Notes: a model not told the origin generated them from the letters alone. Counted from the first letter of the stretch, positions 1 through 11,332 are shown. The stretch: 64,000 nucleotides of DNA from Proteobacteria bacterium SG_bin5 (GCA_002083475.1 LWDI01000070.1:1-64000), one strand, 5' to 3'. Numbers and translations are program-made.

Positions 1-1
1 C

Positions 2-532
2 GCGCGCCAGGTCGCGCGCGATCAGCGCCGGCTGCTCGGCCCCGCAATCGCCCGGCTGGGGCAGAGCGGCGCGCTCTGGGTCCGCGCGGCGCTCGCCGGG
101 GGCGATGCGCAACACCTCATGGCTGACGCGAACGCGCTGGTTCGCCCGCTCGCAGGGGGCGGCGCGGTTTCGGCGCGCCCGGTCGCGGGGCCGCCGACCG
201 CGACGCCGGGGGCGGCGAGCATCGATCGCTATTTCGCGCTGCCGCGCGCCGCCGGCTTCAGCCTCGGCCAACGCGTGCTCGTCGAATTGCCGCTCAGGGG
301 CGGCGGCGCCGAGGGCGCGCTGAGCGTGCCCGCGTCGGCGATCCTGACCGACATCAACGGCGGCGAATGGGTCTATGTCGAAACCGCCCCCAACGCCTTC
401 GAGCGCCGCCGGGTGGAGGTGTCGCGGATCGCGGGCGACCGCGCGTCGCTCGCGCGCGGGCCGGCGCCGGGCGCGCGCGTCGTGACCGCGGGCGCCGCCG
501 AATTGTTCGGCACCGAGTTCGGCACCAAATAG
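2..532 (+). CDS. RND efflux periplasmic adaptor (membrane fusion protein), C-terminal part
   Basis: The reading frame is open from the window edge, so the N-terminus (signal peptide or lipobox, hairpin) lies outside. The visible 176 residues look like the beta-barrel and membrane-proximal end of an HlyD/AcrA-type adaptor: an [11 protein letters not shown] stretch, then a strand-rich [19 protein letters not shown] segment and a [14 protein letters not shown] ending, which is the usual layout of the last third of this family. The pump gene begins two bases after its stop and an outer-membrane factor follows, so the three genes form one tripartite efflux operon. Known role of the family: it bridges the inner-membrane pump and the outer-membrane channel. 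The substrate cannot be judged from this fragment. Confidence 0.85.
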   Translation, partial: ARQVARDQRRLLGPAIARLGQSGALWVRAALAGGDAQHLMADANALVRPLAGGGAVSARPVAGPPTATPGAASIDRYFALPRAAGFSLGQRVLVELPLRGGGAEGALSVPASAILTDINGGEWVYVETAPNAFERRRVEVSRIAGDRASLARGPAPGARVVTAGAAELFGTEFGTK

Positions 533-534
533 CC

Positions 535-3500
535 ATGCTCGCCGCGCTCATCGGCTTTTCGCTGCGCCAGCGCGCGCTCGTCCTCGCCGCCGCGCTGGTG
601 CTGACGCTGCTCGGGCTGCGCGCCGCGACGCAGGCCAAGTTCGACGTCTTCCCCGAATTCGCGCCGCCGATCGTGGAGGTGCAGACCGAGGCGCCGGGGC
701 TCTCGACCGAAGAGGTCGAAGCGCTCGTCACCGTGCCGATCGAAACGGCGGTGAACGGCGTGCCCGGGCTGGCGACGCTGCGCTCCAAATCGGTGCTCGG
801 GCTGTCGTCGGTCGTGCTGCTGATGAAGGAGGGCAGCGACCCGATCCGCGCGCGGCAATTGGTGCAGGAACGGCTCGCGACCGTTGCCCCCCGGCTGCCC
901 GCCGCCGTGCGCCCGCCGGTGCTGCTGCCGCCGCTCTCGGCCACCAGCCGCGCGATGAAGATCGGGCTTTCATCGAACACGCTCGACCAGATGGCGATGA
1001 CCGAGCTCGCGCGCTGGACGATCCGCCCGCGGCTGATGGCGGTGCCGGGCGTCGCCAATGTCGCCATGTGGGGCGCGCGCGATCGCCAGCTTCAGATACA
1101 GGTCGATCCCGCCAAGCTCGCCGCCGCCAACCTAACCCTCGCCGATGTCCAGCGCGCGGCGGGCGACGCGGTGGTGGTGGCGGGCGGCGGCTTCGTCGAC
1201 ACGCCCAATCAGCGGCTCGCGGTGCGCCATGTGGCCGGCATCGCCGCCGCGCCCGATCTCGCGCGCGCGGTGATCCGCTCGGTCGGCGGCGCGCCGATCC
1301 GCATCGGCGACGTCGCGCGCGTGACCGATGGCTTCGCCCAGCCGATCGGCGACGCGATCATCGACGGGCGACCGGGTCTGTTGCTGATCGTCGAAAAGCA
1401 ACAGGGCGCCAACACGCTTGAGTTGACGCGCGGCGTCGACCAGGCGCTCGCCGAGCTGCGACCGGCGCTCAAGGGCATCACCGTCGATGGCACCATCTTC
1501 CGCCCGGCGAGCTTCATCGAACGCGCGCTCGCCAATTTGCGCGAGGCTTTGTGGATCGGCTGCCTGCTCGTCGCGGCGATCCTGATCCTGTTCACGCGCG
1601 ATTGGCGCGCGGCCGTCATCAGCCTGGCGGCGATCCCGCTCTCGCTGGTCGGCGCCGCGCTGGCGCTCGCCTGGTTCGGCATCGGCATCAACACGATGGT
1701 GATCGCGGGGCTGGTGATCGCGCTCGGCGAGATCGTCGACGATGCGATCATCGATGTCGAAAATATCGGCCGTCGCCTGCGGCTGGAGGCCGCCGAGCCC
1801 GCGCCGCGCCCGCCGCTCGCGGTGGTGCTGGCGGCGAGCCTCGAGGTGCGCAGCGCGGTCGTTTTCGCCAGCCTGATCGTGATGCTGGTGTTCCTGCCGG
1901 TGTTCTTCCTGGGCGGGGTGGCGGGCAGTTTCTTCCGCCCGCTCGCGCTCGCTTATATCGTCGCGATCGCCGCCTCGCTTTTGGTCGCGCTGACCGTCAC
2001 GCCGGCGATGGCGCTGTGGCTGCTGCCGCGATCGGCGGCGCGGCGCGAGCCCGGCTGGGTGGTGGGCCTGCGCGCGCGTTATGCCCGGCTGCTCGACCCG
2101 ATCCTGCCGCGCGGACGGCTGGCGGCGGGGGCGGTGGCGCTGGGGCTCGGCGTCTCGGCGCTGGGCTTTCTGACGCTGCGCCAGGAATTCCTGCCCGCCT
2201 TTCGCGAGACCGATTTTCTGATGCACTTCGTCGAAAAGCCGGGCACCTCGATCGCGGCGATGGACCGCATCACGATCCGCGCCGCCAAGGAGCTGACCGC
2301 GATCCCGGGCGTGCGCAATTTCGGCAGCCATATCGGCCGCGCCGAGCAGGGCGACGAGGTGTACGGCCCCAATTTCACCGAACTCTGGATCAGCCTCGAC
2401 GAGCGCACGCCCTATGACGCGAGCGTGCGCCGCATCGAAGCCGCGATCGCGGGCTATCCCGGCCTCCAGCGCGACGTGCTCACTTATCTGCGCGAGCGGA
2501 TCAAGGAAGTGCTGACCGGCGCTGGCGCGACCGTCGTCGTCCGCCTCTACGGCCCCGAGCTTGGCGAGCTGCGGTCGCTCGCCCAGCAGGTGAAGGGGCG
2601 CGTCGCCGATGTGCCCGGCGTCAAGGATTTGAAGGTCGAACAACAAAGCCTGATCCCGCAAATCCAGATCGAGCCGCGCCCCGAGATGCTCGCGCTCGCC
2701 GGGCTGACGGCGGGCGAGCTGCGCCGCACCGCCGCCACGTTCATCGGCGGCACGCGCGTCGGCGAAATTTACCGCGACCAGAAAAGCTTCGAGGTCGCGC
2801 TGTGGAGCCCGCCCGAAGCGCGCGCGAGCCTTGCCGCCTTGCGCGCGCTGCCGATCGCGGCGCCGGGGACGGTGCCGGGCCAGGCGGGGGCGACGCTGCG
2901 ATTGGGCGATCTCGCCCGCGTGACGGTCCAGCCCGCCGCGAACGAGATCAAGCGCGAGAAAGGTTCGCGGCGCATCGACGTGACGATGAACATCGCCGCC
3001 GGCGCCGATCTCGCACGCGTCGCGGGAGCCGTTGAGGCGCGGGTGCGCGGCTTGCCGATGCCGGCGGGCTATTACCCGCAATTCCTGGGCGAGTGGCAGG
3101 CGCTCCAGCAATCGCGCCAGCAGCTCGGCCTGCTCGCGCTCGCGTGCTTGGCCGGCATCTTGTTCCTCGTTTGGCTCGAATTCCGCGCGGCGCGCATCGT
3201 CGCGCTGGTCGCGCTCAGCCTGCCCTTCGCGCTGGTCGGCGGCGTCGCGGCGGTGGCCGTGGGAGGTGGCGCGCTGTCGCTCGGCGCGCTGGTCGGGTTC
3301 GTGACCGTGCTGGGCATCGCCGCGCGCAACGGCATCATGCTGCTCAGCCATTATCGCCAGCTCGAAATCGAGGAAGGCGTGTCCTTCGGCCCGGCGCTGG
3401 CGCGGCGCGGCGCCGAGGAGCGGCTGGTGCCGATCCTGATGACGGCGGGGTGCGCCGCGCTGGCGCTGCTGCCGCTCGTCGTGCGCGGCGACGTGCCGGG

Positions 3501-3621
3501 GCAGGAGATCGAGCATCCGATGGCGCTGGTGATCCTGGGCGGTCTGATCAGCTCGACCGCGCTCAACCTGTTGCTGATGCCAGCACTTTATCTGCGCTTC
3601 GGACGGGGGCGCGGCGCATGA
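535..3621 (+). CDS. RND efflux pump, CzcA/CusA-like (heavy-metal efflux type)
   Basis: Inner-membrane proton antiporter of 1028 residues, the usual length for RND pumps. The start is the ATG two bases after the adaptor stop; open frame continues upstream but only antisense to adaptor coding. Two halves are visible, each with one transmembrane helix followed by a large periplasmic loop and a cluster of membrane helices. The N-terminal half carries [20 protein letters not shown], typical of CzcA/CusA relatives. The acidic transmembrane motif around residues 393-412 ([16 protein letters not shown]) keeps the Asp and Glu residues used for proton relay. Known family role: export of metal cations or other toxic compounds from periplasm or cytoplasm. 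The motif is not identical to classic CzcA or CusA, so the substrate is open. Confidence 0.9.
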   Translation: MLAALIGFSLRQRALVLAAALVLTLLGLRAATQAKFDVFPEFAPPIVEVQTEAPGLSTEEVEALVTVPIETAVNGVPGLATLRSKSVLGLSSVVLLMKEGSDPIRARQLVQERLATVAPRLPAAVRPPVLLPPLSATSRAMKIGLSSNTLDQMAMTELARWTIRPRLMAVPGVANVAMWGARDRQLQIQVDPAKLAAANLTLADVQRAAGDAVVVAGGGFVDTPNQRLAVRHVAGIAAAPDLARAVIRSVGGAPIRIGDVARVTDGFAQPIGDAIIDGRPGLLLIVEKQQGANTLELTRGVDQALAELRPALKGITVDGTIFRPASFIERALANLREALWIGCLLVAAILILFTRDWRAAVISLAAIPLSLVGAALALAWFGIGINTMVIAGLVIALGEIVDDAIIDVENIGRRLRLEAAEPAPRPPLAVVLAASLEVRSAVVFASLIVMLVFLPVFFLGGVAGSFFRPLALAYIVAIAASLLVALTVTPAMALWLLPRSAARREPGWVVGLRARYARLLDPILPRGRLAAGAVALGLGVSALGFLTLRQEFLPAFRETDFLMHFVEKPGTSIAAMDRITIRAAKELTAIPGVRNFGSHIGRAEQGDEVYGPNFTELWISLDERTPYDASVRRIEAAIAGYPGLQRDVLTYLRERIKEVLTGAGATVVVRLYGPELGELRSLAQQVKGRVADVPGVKDLKVEQQSLIPQIQIEPRPEMLALAGLTAGELRRTAATFIGGTRVGEIYRDQKSFEVALWSPPEARASLAALRALPIAAPGTVPGQAGATLRLGDLARVTVQPAANEIKREKGSRRIDVTMNIAAGADLARVAGAVEARVRGLPMPAGYYPQFLGEWQALQQSRQQLGLLALACLAGILFLVWLEFRAARIVALVALSLPFALVGGVAAVAVGGGALSLGALVGFVTVLGIAARNGIMLLSHYRQLEIEEGVSFGPALARRGAEERLVPILMTAGCAALALLPLVVRGDVPGQEIEHPMALVILGGLISSTALNLLLMPALYLRFGRGRGA

Positions 3622-4961
3622 GGCGGGCGCTGATCCTCGCGCTGGTGCTCGCTGGCTGCGCGACGCCCAACGCGCCCTCGGTCGCGCCGACGCCGCCCAC
3701 AGCCGCGATGGGGCCGTTCGCCGAGGCGGGCGCCGCCGCGCCGCTGCCCGACGATTGGTGGCGCTTGTTCGACGACGCCACGCTCGACGCCCACGTCGCC
3801 CGCGCGCTCGCCGCCAATCGCGATCTGCGCGTCGCCGCCGCGAATTTGGCAGCCGCCCGCGCGAACAGCCGGCTCGCCAACGCCAACCGCACGCCCGATC
3901 TCGTCCTCGAAAGCGGCGCGAGCCCGACGACTTTGGGGGTCAATCAGCCGACCACCACCTCGGTGCCCAAATCGAGCTTCGAGCTTGGCGGCGAGGTCGC
4001 TTTGGAGGTCGATCTGTTCGGGCGCCTGCGCAACCAGGCGGCGGCGGCTGGCGCCGATGCCGAGGCGGTCGCGGCGGTGCGCGACGGGGTGCGGGTGGCG
4101 GTGGTCGCCGATACCGTCGGCGCCTATCTCGATCTCTGTTCGGCGGGCGTGCTGGCGGGGGTCGTTCGGCGCCAGATCGCGCTGCAAAGCCGCCAGGTCG
4201 CGGCGGTCGCCGAGCAGCTCCGCGCCGGCGAGGTATCGCCGCTCGAACTCGCCCAGGCACGCCAGTTGCGCGCGCGGCTGGAGGCGACGCTGCCCCCGAT
4301 CGCCGCCGAGGCGAAGCGCGCGCGCTATTTGCTCGCGAACCTGGAGGGGCTGCCCCCCGCCGAGGCCGTCGTGATCGACTGCCCGCGCCCGCCGGCGATC
4401 CGCGCGCCGCTCCCGCTGGGGGACGGCGCGGCGCTGCTCGCCCGCCGGCCCGATCTGCGCGAGGCCGAACGTCGCCTCGCCGCCGCCGCCGCGCGCGTGA
4501 AGGTGGCGACGGCCGAAATCTATCCGCGCGTCTCGCTCGGCGCCTCGGCGGGGCTGATCGCGGGCGGGGTCGATGCGTTCGTCACCCCGCTCATCAGCTG
4601 GGCGTTCGTCAACCCCGCGCGCGTGAAAGCGCGGATCGCGTTCCAGCGCGCCAATCAAGACGCCGCGCTCGCCCAGTTCGACGCGCTATGGCTCCGCGCG
4701 CTACGCGAGACCGAGACCGCGCTCGCCGACCTGAATGCCGAGGTCGCGCGCGGCGCGGCGCTACGAGCCGCCCAAACCGACGCCGACGCCGCGGCGCGCC
4801 GCGCCGAGGCGCGCGTACGGATCGGCGACGCGAACCCGCTGATCGCGCTCGACGCCCGCCGCACCGCCTTCGAAACCGAACTGCTCCGCGCCCAATCGGC
4901 GCAGCGCATTGCCCGGTTGCAGGTGGTACTGTTTCGGGCCTTGGGCGGGGGATGGCGGTGA
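3618..4961 (+). CDS. Outer-membrane efflux lipoprotein, NodT/TolC family
   Basis: 447 residues. The ATG overlaps the pump stop codon (ATGA), so translation is coupled. The N-terminus [17 protein letters not shown] is a short signal sequence with a lipobox (LAGC), giving a lipid-anchored outer-membrane protein. Two alanine-rich coiled-coil repeats are visible (about residues 60-220 and 260-440), each with the heptad pattern of the TolC alpha-barrel, plus the DLFGRLRN motif typical of NodT-type channels. It supplies the exit duct for the RND complex encoded just upstream. It is last in the operon; 175 bases without a recognisable gene separate it from the next, convergent gene. Confidence 0.9.
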   Translation: MRRALILALVLAGCATPNAPSVAPTPPTAAMGPFAEAGAAAPLPDDWWRLFDDATLDAHVARALAANRDLRVAAANLAAARANSRLANANRTPDLVLESGASPTTLGVNQPTTTSVPKSSFELGGEVALEVDLFGRLRNQAAAAGADAEAVAAVRDGVRVAVVADTVGAYLDLCSAGVLAGVVRRQIALQSRQVAAVAEQLRAGEVSPLELAQARQLRARLEATLPPIAAEAKRARYLLANLEGLPPAEAVVIDCPRPPAIRAPLPLGDGAALLARRPDLREAERRLAAAAARVKVATAEIYPRVSLGASAGLIAGGVDAFVTPLISWAFVNPARVKARIAFQRANQDAALAQFDALWLRALRETETALADLNAEVARGAALRAAQTDADAAARRAEARVRIGDANPLIALDARRTAFETELLRAQSAQRIARLQVVLFRALGGGWR

Positions 4962-5136
4962 CGTTGGCGGCCATGCCTGACAATGGGCCGAGGCGTCCGT
5001 GACCCGCCGGTTTGATTGTCGTGCTTCGCCACGGGCACGAGCGCGTCGGGCATAACGCCTCCTTGTTGGAGGAACGCCCGGCGCGCTTTCGGCGACGCTG
5101 GCTCCAAAATCCAATCGAACCGGGGGCTCAGGCCGG

Positions 5137-6120
5137 TCACGGCGCTTCCAAGGCGAGCAGGGCAAAGGTCGCGAGCCAATGCTCGCCCATATAATCGTCG
5201 GCGAGATGGGGTAGGGCGGCGGCCAGATGCGCCTCGGCGATCGCGTATCCCGCCCCCGGATCGGGCAGCGCGTCCGCCAGCCGGCGCCAGCACCAGGCGC
5301 GGCTGAGATTGACGCCGTCGAGATGCGCGAGCCGGCCGTCGCGCCGATCGCTCACGGCGGCGGGCGCGCGCAGGCAGGCGGTGGCATCGCCCAGCGGATC
5401 GGGCCAGAAGCCGGCGAACCAGCGGGCGAAATCGCTCGGTTCCAGCACCGCGCGCATCAACACCGCTTCGCATAGGCTGGCCGAGAGGAAATCCTCGCCG
5501 CTCGGCTCCCAGGGGCGGCAGTCGCGGTCGAGCGCGTACCAGTTCCGCGCTCGACCCTCGATCAGGGCGGCGAGCGCGGGGTCGTGATCGCGCGCCCAGT
5601 CGAGCGCCAGGATCAGCGCGAAGGCGGTGTTGGCATGGGTGCCCGCGCGCACGGGATAGCCGAGCTTGGGCAGATAGACCGCGAAGCGCGCGGCGAAGGC
5701 GCGCGCCAGCGGCTCGAGCGCCGCGCCCCAGGGGCGATCCGCGCGCCGCGCCACTTCGCCGTGCAGCGCGAGCAGCCACCCCCAGCCATAGGGTCGTTCG
5801 AACCCGCCGGTCAGCGGTCGGTCGAGGAACGCGCGCTCGCCCGCCGCGCGTTCGGGGGTGAGTCTCTCGTCGGCCAGCGCTTCGATCGCGGGCGTTTCGG
5901 GCAGATCGGGAAAGAGCCGGGCCAGCCGCATCACCTGCCACCAGCCATGGACGCAGCTGTGCCAATCGAAGCTGCCGTGGAAGATCGGGTGCAACGCGCG
6001 CGGCAAGGCGAGGTCGTCGGGGCCGGTGAGCACGTGATCGAGCTTATAGGGCCATTCGCGCGTCAAATGCGCGCGCGTCAGCTTGGCGAAGCGCGCGGCG
6101 GTGGCATGGTCGAGCGTCAT
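5137..6120 (-). CDS. DUF2891 family protein
   Basis: 327 residues from the ATG at 6120, which overlaps the stop of the upstream DUF979 gene (ATGA). The protein matches what I know of DUF2891: FHGSFDWHSCVHGWW near residue 50, a GWGWLLALHGE segment, and alternating helices with many Trp residues, suggesting an alpha/alpha-toroid or helical-bundle fold. No signal peptide or membrane helix is seen, so it is probably cytoplasmic. No enzymatic activity is established for the family to my knowledge. It is the last gene of an operon whose first gene is a 5-oxoprolinase-type enzyme, so a role in pyroglutamate or related lactam metabolism is the best guess, as inference only. Confidence 0.85.
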   Translation of the reverse strand: MTLDHATAARFAKLTRAHLTREWPYKLDHVLTGPDDLALPRALHPIFHGSFDWHSCVHGWWQVMRLARLFPDLPETPAIEALADERLTPERAAGERAFLDRPLTGGFERPYGWGWLLALHGEVARRADRPWGAALEPLARAFAARFAVYLPKLGYPVRAGTHANTAFALILALDWARDHDPALAALIEGRARNWYALDRDCRPWEPSGEDFLSASLCEAVLMRAVLEPSDFARWFAGFWPDPLGDATACLRAPAAVSDRRDGRLAHLDGVNLSRAWCWRRLADALPDPGAGYAIAEAHLAAALPHLADDYMGEHWLATFALLALEAP

Positions 6121-7088
6121 CGGAACCCCAGAAAATAGAGCAGCATGATGTTCGCCGCGAGCAGCGGCAGCGCGGTCGGGATTTGCGCGCGGATGACGGC
6201 GCTTTTGTCCTTCAGGTCGAGCAATGCGGCGGGCACCAGGTTGAAATTCGCCGCCATCGGCGTCATCAGCGTTCCGCAAAATCCCGCGAGCATCCCGATC
6301 GCCGCGATCACCGCCGGATCGCCATGATAATGGCGGATCAGCACCGGCATGCCGATGCCCGCGAACATCACCGGAAAAGCGGCGAAGGCATTGCCCATCA
6401 CCATCGTGAACGCCGCCATGCCGAGCGCATAGACCGCGACCGCCGCGATCAGGCTGCCCTCGGGAATCGCCAGTCGCGCGATGCCGCCGACCACATCGCC
6501 GACCTGGGCGAGGAGGAACACCGCGCCCAGGCTCGCAAGCATCTGCGGCAACACCGCCGCCCAGCCGACGCCATCCATCAGCCGCAACCCTTCCGCGAAG
6601 GGCGTCAGCGGGCGCGGGCGCAGCCAGGCATAGCCGATCGCCAGCGCGATCAGCACGCCCAGCGCCAGCGCGACCAAGGTCGCCTGCTTGGGATCGACCA
6701 GCAGCGCGGCGCCACGGCCGAGCGCCGTCTGCTTGATCGGCGGCAGAAAGGCCAGGCTGCCGAGCAGCGCGACGACGGGGATGATCAGCGCGGGCACGAA
6801 CAGCCGGTCGCCGCGCCGCCGCGCTTCGGCCGCGCGCTCGCTGGTGCTCGTCGTCGCGCGCGCGCCGCGCCCCATCGATCCCGTCCCGGCGATCGCGACC
6901 AGGCCGAGCACCAGCACGCCATTGCCGAGATCGCCGAGCCGATCCCCGGCGAGAAAGCTGAGCGCGATCAGCGCGTAAAAACCGGCATTGCCCCAGCGCT
7001 TGGCATTGCCCCGGTCGGCCGCGCCGAGCAGCGCGAAGGCGGCGAACATCGCCCCGGCAAGCGCATAGAGAAAGCCATGGCCGATCAT
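6117..7088 (-). CDS. DUF979 family membrane protein (probable transporter subunit)
   Basis: 323 residues starting at MIGHGFLYALAG. Both ends overlap their neighbours (ATGA with DUF2891 downstream, and a 4-base overlap with DUF969 upstream). About nine hydrophobic segments are visible, including GNAFAAFPVMFAGIGMPVL and GTLMTPMAANFNLVPAALL. The latter resembles re-entrant or substrate-loop sequences of ion-coupled carboxylate carriers, and I infer transport from that. DUF979 and DUF969 are known to occur side by side, which suggests two subunits of one inner-membrane carrier. Context here points to 5-oxoproline or a related lactam as cargo. Substrate and direction are inferred, not shown. Confidence 0.85.
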   Translation of the reverse strand: MIGHGFLYALAGAMFAAFALLGAADRGNAKRWGNAGFYALIALSFLAGDRLGDLGNGVLVLGLVAIAGTGSMGRGARATTSTSERAAEARRRGDRLFVPALIIPVVALLGSLAFLPPIKQTALGRGAALLVDPKQATLVALALGVLIALAIGYAWLRPRPLTPFAEGLRLMDGVGWAAVLPQMLASLGAVFLLAQVGDVVGGIARLAIPEGSLIAAVAVYALGMAAFTMVMGNAFAAFPVMFAGIGMPVLIRHYHGDPAVIAAIGMLAGFCGTLMTPMAANFNLVPAALLDLKDKSAVIRAQIPTALPLLAANIMLLYFLGFR

Positions 7089-7735
7089 CGGCGCGCCAGC
7101 CGGCGATCGAGCCGCCACAAGCGAAAGCCGTGGATCAGATAGGCCGCGATCGCGGTCGGGATCGCCCAAAGCGACAGATCGAGCGGCGCGACCACCAGGC
7201 CATAGGTTTCGAGCACGCCCTTCATCAGCAGGATCGATCCGATCGCGAGGAAAATATCCTCGCCGAAGAACAGCCCGACATTGTCGGTCGCCGCCGCGAG
7301 CGCGGGGATCGCGTCACCGCCCGCCGGCTCGCCCTGTTTTTCGGCCGCCGCCACCGCCATCGGTGCAACGAGCGGCCGCACGCTTTGCGCGGGGCCGGCG
7401 ATCGAGGTGAGGCCCATCGCCGCCGTCAGCTGGCGGAAGAGCAAGTAGAGGAGCAGCAACCGCCCGACGGTCGCGCCGCGGATCGAGCCGATCAGCGCCC
7501 GCGCGCGCTCCTGCAAGCCGTGGCGCTCGAGCAGGCCGATCACCGGCAGCACGATATAGATGAGGGTGATGAAGCGATTGGCGTTGAACGCCTTGCCGAA
7601 GGCGGCGAGGATCTCGGCCGGCGCATGGCCCGATGCCCAGCCCGTCGCCAGCGCCGACGCCATGATCACCAGCAACGGATTGATCCGCAACACGAAGCCG
7701 ATGACGATCACGGCGATGCCGATCAGAACGAGCAT
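7085..7735 (-). CDS. DUF969 family membrane protein (probable transporter subunit)
   Basis: 216 residues from the ATG at 7735, which shares a base with the stop codon of the upstream oxoprolinase gene (TGATG overlap). A longer upstream reading exists but runs inside the oxoprolinase gene and is Arg-rich, so I reject it. Five or six membrane segments are visible, with the conserved-looking loops RFITLIYIVLPVIGLLE, QLTAAMGLTSIAGPAQSVRPLV and ATDNVGLFFGEDIF. The protein is short and always paired with DUF979 in the genomes I know of. With its partner it probably forms an inner-membrane carrier feeding the enzyme encoded just upstream. Confidence 0.85.
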   Translation of the reverse strand: MLVLIGIAVIVIGFVLRINPLLVIMASALATGWASGHAPAEILAAFGKAFNANRFITLIYIVLPVIGLLERHGLQERARALIGSIRGATVGRLLLLYLLFRQLTAAMGLTSIAGPAQSVRPLVAPMAVAAAEKQGEPAGGDAIPALAAATDNVGLFFGEDIFLAIGSILLMKGVLETYGLVVAPLDLSLWAIPTAIAAYLIHGFRLWRLDRRLARR

Positions 7736-10700
7736 CACCCGGCCCCGAAGCCGCCGCCGCCGGGCGTTTCGATGACGAACACGTCGCCCGCGCGCATCTC
7801 GGCGCGGGCGGTCGACCCGAGCATTTCGGTGGTGCCGTCGACGCGCTCGACGCTCGATCGGCCGGGCGCGCCCGGTTCGCCGCCCGCCAGCCCGAATGGC
7901 GGCACCACGCGGCGATTGGCGAGGATGCACGCGGTCATCGGCTCCAGAAAGCGGATGCGGCGGGTGCCGCCGTCGCCGCCGCGCCGCGCGCCCGCGCCGC
8001 CCGATCCGCGCCGGATCGAGAATTCCTCCAGCAGCACCGGGAAGCGCGTTTCCAATATCTCGGGGTCGGTCAGCCGGCTGTTGGTCATGTGCGTTTGGAT
8101 CACCGGCGTGCCATCGAAATCGCGCCCCGCGCCCGATCCCCCGGCGATCGTCTCATAATATTGGTAGCGATCATTGCCGAAGGTGAAGTTGTTCATCGTC
8201 CCCTGGCTCGCCGCCACCGCGCCGAGCGCGCCGAACAGCGCGTCGGTGATCACCTGGCTCGTCTCGACATTGCCGGCGACGACGGCGGCGGGATAGCGCG
8301 GGTTGAGCATCGATCCTTCGGGGATATGGATCGAAACGCTGCGCAGGCAGCCGTCGTTCAGTGGGAAGGGCTCGTCGATCAGCGTGCGCACGACATAAAG
8401 CACGGCGGCGCGGGTGATCGAGGCCGGCGCGTTGAAATTGTTGGGGCGCTGGTCGCTGGTGCCGGTGAAATCGACCGCCATCGTCCGCCCGGCGCGATCG
8501 ATGCGGATCGCGACGCGCACCACCGCGCCATCGTCCAGCGCATAGGCGAAGTCGCCGTCGCGAAGCGTCGCGATCAGCCGTTTGACGGCCGCGTCGGCAT
8601 TGGCCTGGGCATGCTCCATATAGGCGCTGACGACATCGGCGCCGTAATCGTCCGCCGCGCGGCCCAGGCAGGCGGCGCCCCGCGCGCAGGCGGCGAGCTG
8701 CGCGGTGAGATCGGCGATATTCTGGTCGATGTTGCGCGCCGGGTAGCGGCCGGTCGCCAACAAGGCGCGCAGTTCGGCGTCGCGGAACCGCCCTTCGTCG
8801 ACGATCAGCACATCGTCGAGCAGCACGCCCTCGTCTTCGATCGATCGGCTGTCGGGCGGCATCGATCCGGGAGTGATTCCGCCGATATCGGCATGATGTC
8901 CGCGCGCCGCGACGAACCAGGCGGGGGCGTCGCCCGCGGGCGTGAACAAGGGCATGATCACCGTGATGTCGGGCAAATGCGTGCCACCGCGATAGGGGGC
9001 GTTGAGTGCATAGGCATCGCCCCGGCGCAAGCCGCGCCCGTCCGCCCCGCCGCCGCGCCGGGCGATCACGGTGCGGATGCTCTCCCCCATCGATCCCAGA
9101 TGCACCGGCATATGCGGGGCGTTGGCGACGAGATTCCCTTGCGCATCGAACAGCGCGCAGCTGAAATCGAGCCGCTCGCGGATATTGACCGACGCCGCCG
9201 ATCGCTGCAGCGCCGCCCCCATTTCCTCGGCGATGCTCATGAACAGCCCCGCGAAAATCGCGAGCCGCACCGGATCGGCCTGGGTACCGATCGCGGCATG
9301 GGCGCGCGGGGCAGTGCGATCGAGGATCAGATTGCCGATCGCGTCGACCCGCGCGCGCCAGCCGGGCTCGACCATCGTCGTCGATACCGCATCGACGATG
9401 ATCGCCGGGCCATCGATCGCAAAGCCGGCGGGAAGCGCGTCGCGGCGCAGCACGGGCGTGGCGCGCCAGGTGCTCTCCAGATAGACGGGCACGGTGGCGA
9501 TCGCTTCGGGCGGTTCGGTGGGCAGCGTCGCGACCAGCGCGTCGACCGGCGCGCTTGCCGCCACGGCTTCGACGGTGATCCGGTCGACGACCAGCGGCGC
9601 GGTGGCGATAAAGCCGAATTGCGCCCGATGCGCCGCGTCGAACGCCGCGCGCATCTCAGGCGGCGCGGCGAGGGCGACTTCGATGGCGTGATCGCTCTGC
9701 CCCCGGCGCAAATGCAGCCGGCGCTCGACGGTGATCGTCGCGGGGTCGATGCCCTGCGCGACCAGGGCGGCGCGCGCCTCCTCCGCCAGCCTTTCGGTCG
9801 CGGCCTCGATCGCGCCCTGGTCGTCGAAGGCGAGGGCGGGCGTCGCCTCGCGCAGCACGCGGCGGTCCGCCAGACCCATGCCATAGGCCGAGAGCACTCC
9901 GGCGAGCGGGTGGATCATCACCCGCGCCATCCCAAGCGCGTCGGCGACGAGGCAGGCATGTTGACCGCCCGCGCCGCCGAAACAGGCGAGCGTATAGCGC
10001 GTCACGTCATGCCCGCGCTCGACCGAAATCTTGCGGATGGCGTTCGCCATATTGGCGACCGCGACCGCGACGAAGCCTTGCGCGGCTTCGAGCGGATCGA
10101 GCGGGAAGTCGGCGAAACGCGCGGCGGTGGCGGCGGGATCGAGCGGTTCGTCGCCGCCCGGCCCGAACAGCGCGGGGAACAGCTCGGGCCGCAGCTTGCC
10201 GAGCATCAGGTTGCAATCGGTCACCGTCAGCGGCCCGCCGCGCCGATAACAGGCGGGGCCGGGCACCGCGCCCGCCGATTCCGGCCCGACGAGCAGGCGC
10301 TGTCCATCGAACCGGCAGATCGATCCGCCCCCCGCCGCGACCGTGTGAATCCGCAGCATCGGCGCGCGGATGCGGGCGCCGGCGACGATCGTCTCGCTGT
10401 CGCGCTCATAATGGCCGGCGAAGTGCGACACGTCGGTCGAGGTGCCGCCCATGTCGAACCCGATCACGCGGTCGAACCCCGCTTGCCGCGCGGTCGCCGC
10501 CATGCCGACGATGCCGCCGGCGGGGCCGGACAGGATCGCGTCCTTGCCGCGAAACAGCGCGCCATCGACCAGGCCGCCCGAGGATTGCATGAACAAGGCG
10601 CCTTGCCCCAGCGCCGCGCTCAGCGAGGCGACATAGCGAGCGAGCACGGGCGAGAGATAGGCATCGACCAGCGTGGTATCGCCGCGCCCGATCAGCTTGA

Positions 10701-11277
10701 TGAGCGGCGCGACGCGGTGGCTGACCGAAATCTGGGTAAAGCCGATGTCGGCGGCGATCGCGGCGAGCGCGGCCTCGTGCGCGGTGAAGCGATAGCCGTG
10801 GAGCAGCACGATCGCGATCGCGCGCAGCCCCGCGTCGAACGCGGCTCGCAGCGCCGCGCGCGCGGCCGCGGGATCGAGCGGGCGATGGACGATGCCATCG
10901 GCGCCGATCCGTTCGTCGATCTCCACCACCCGCGCGAACAGCGGCGGCGGCCGGCCGACGTCGCGCGCGAACAGCGCGGCGCGTTCCTGATGGCCGATCA
11001 CCAGGGCGTCGCCAAAGCCGCGCGTGATCGCGAGGCAGGTCGGCGCGCCCTTGCGCTCGAGCAAGGCGTTGGTCGCGACGGTGGTGCCGATCCGCAGCTC
11101 GAACGGCACATCGGCGCCGCCGGTCAGCCGCCGGATCGCCTCGATCGCCGCATCGGCATAATGGCCCGGCGCCTCCGACAGCAATTTGGTCGCGGCGATC
11201 GTGCCATCGGGCCGACGCGCGACGACATCGGTGAAGGTGCCGCCGCGATCGATCCAGAATTGCCACTCGGCCATCAT
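7735..11277 (-). CDS. ATP-dependent 5-oxoprolinase / hydantoinase A+B fusion
   Basis: 1180 residues. Two adjacent ATGs exist; the second, at 11274, has the better distance to an upstream GAAGG and gives MAEWQFWID. The N-terminal half is HyuA-like: the nucleotide-binding [10 protein letters not shown] at about residues 8-17 and [12 protein letters not shown] near 280. From about residue 665 it continues as HyuB ([23 protein letters not shown], then [15 protein letters not shown]) and ends in a GGGGFG tail. The single-chain A+B layout is that of eukaryote-type 5-oxoprolinase, which opens 5-oxoproline to glutamate using ATP, though this protein is about 100 residues shorter than the mammalian enzyme. 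N-methylhydantoinase or acetone carboxylase relatives are alternatives. It leads a four-gene overlapping operon with DUF969, DUF979 and DUF2891. Confidence 0.85.
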   Translation of the reverse strand: MMAEWQFWIDRGGTFTDVVARRPDGTIAATKLLSEAPGHYADAAIEAIRRLTGGADVPFELRIGTTVATNALLERKGAPTCLAITRGFGDALVIGHQERAALFARDVGRPPPLFARVVEIDERIGADGIVHRPLDPAAARAALRAAFDAGLRAIAIVLLHGYRFTAHEAALAAIAADIGFTQISVSHRVAPLIKLIGRGDTTLVDAYLSPVLARYVASLSAALGQGALFMQSSGGLVDGALFRGKDAILSGPAGGIVGMAATARQAGFDRVIGFDMGGTSTDVSHFAGHYERDSETIVAGARIRAPMLRIHTVAAGGGSICRFDGQRLLVGPESAGAVPGPACYRRGGPLTVTDCNLMLGKLRPELFPALFGPGGDEPLDPAATAARFADFPLDPLEAAQGFVAVAVANMANAIRKISVERGHDVTRYTLACFGGAGGQHACLVADALGMARVMIHPLAGVLSAYGMGLADRRVLREATPALAFDDQGAIEAATERLAEEARAALVAQGIDPATITVERRLHLRRGQSDHAIEVALAAPPEMRAAFDAAHRAQFGFIATAPLVVDRITVEAVAASAPVDALVATLPTEPPEAIATVPVYLESTWRATPVLRRDALPAGFAIDGPAIIVDAVSTTMVEPGWRARVDAIGNLILDRTAPRAHAAIGTQADPVRLAIFAGLFMSIAEEMGAALQRSAASVNIRERLDFSCALFDAQGNLVANAPHMPVHLGSMGESIRTVIARRGGGADGRGLRRGDAYALNAPYRGGTHLPDITVIMPLFTPAGDAPAWFVAARGHHADIGGITPGSMPPDSRSIEDEGVLLDDVLIVDEGRFRDAELRALLATGRYPARNIDQNIADLTAQLAACARGAACLGRAADDYGADVVSAYMEHAQANADAAVKRLIATLRDGDFAYALDDGAVVRVAIRIDRAGRTMAVDFTGTSDQRPNNFNAPASITRAAVLYVVRTLIDEPFPLNDGCLRSVSIHIPEGSMLNPRYPAAVVAGNVETSQVITDALFGALGAVAASQGTMNNFTFGNDRYQYYETIAGGSGAGRDFDGTPVIQTHMTNSRLTDPEILETRFPVLLEEFSIRRGSGGAGARRGGDGGTRRIRFLEPMTACILANRRVVPPFGLAGGEPGAPGRSSVERVDGTTEMLGSTARAEMRAGDVFVIETPGGGGFGAG

Positions 11278-11332
11278 CGACCTTCACTCAGCGTCGCGGC
11301 GGCCGCCGCGCGACCAGCGCGCCCGCGCCCGA

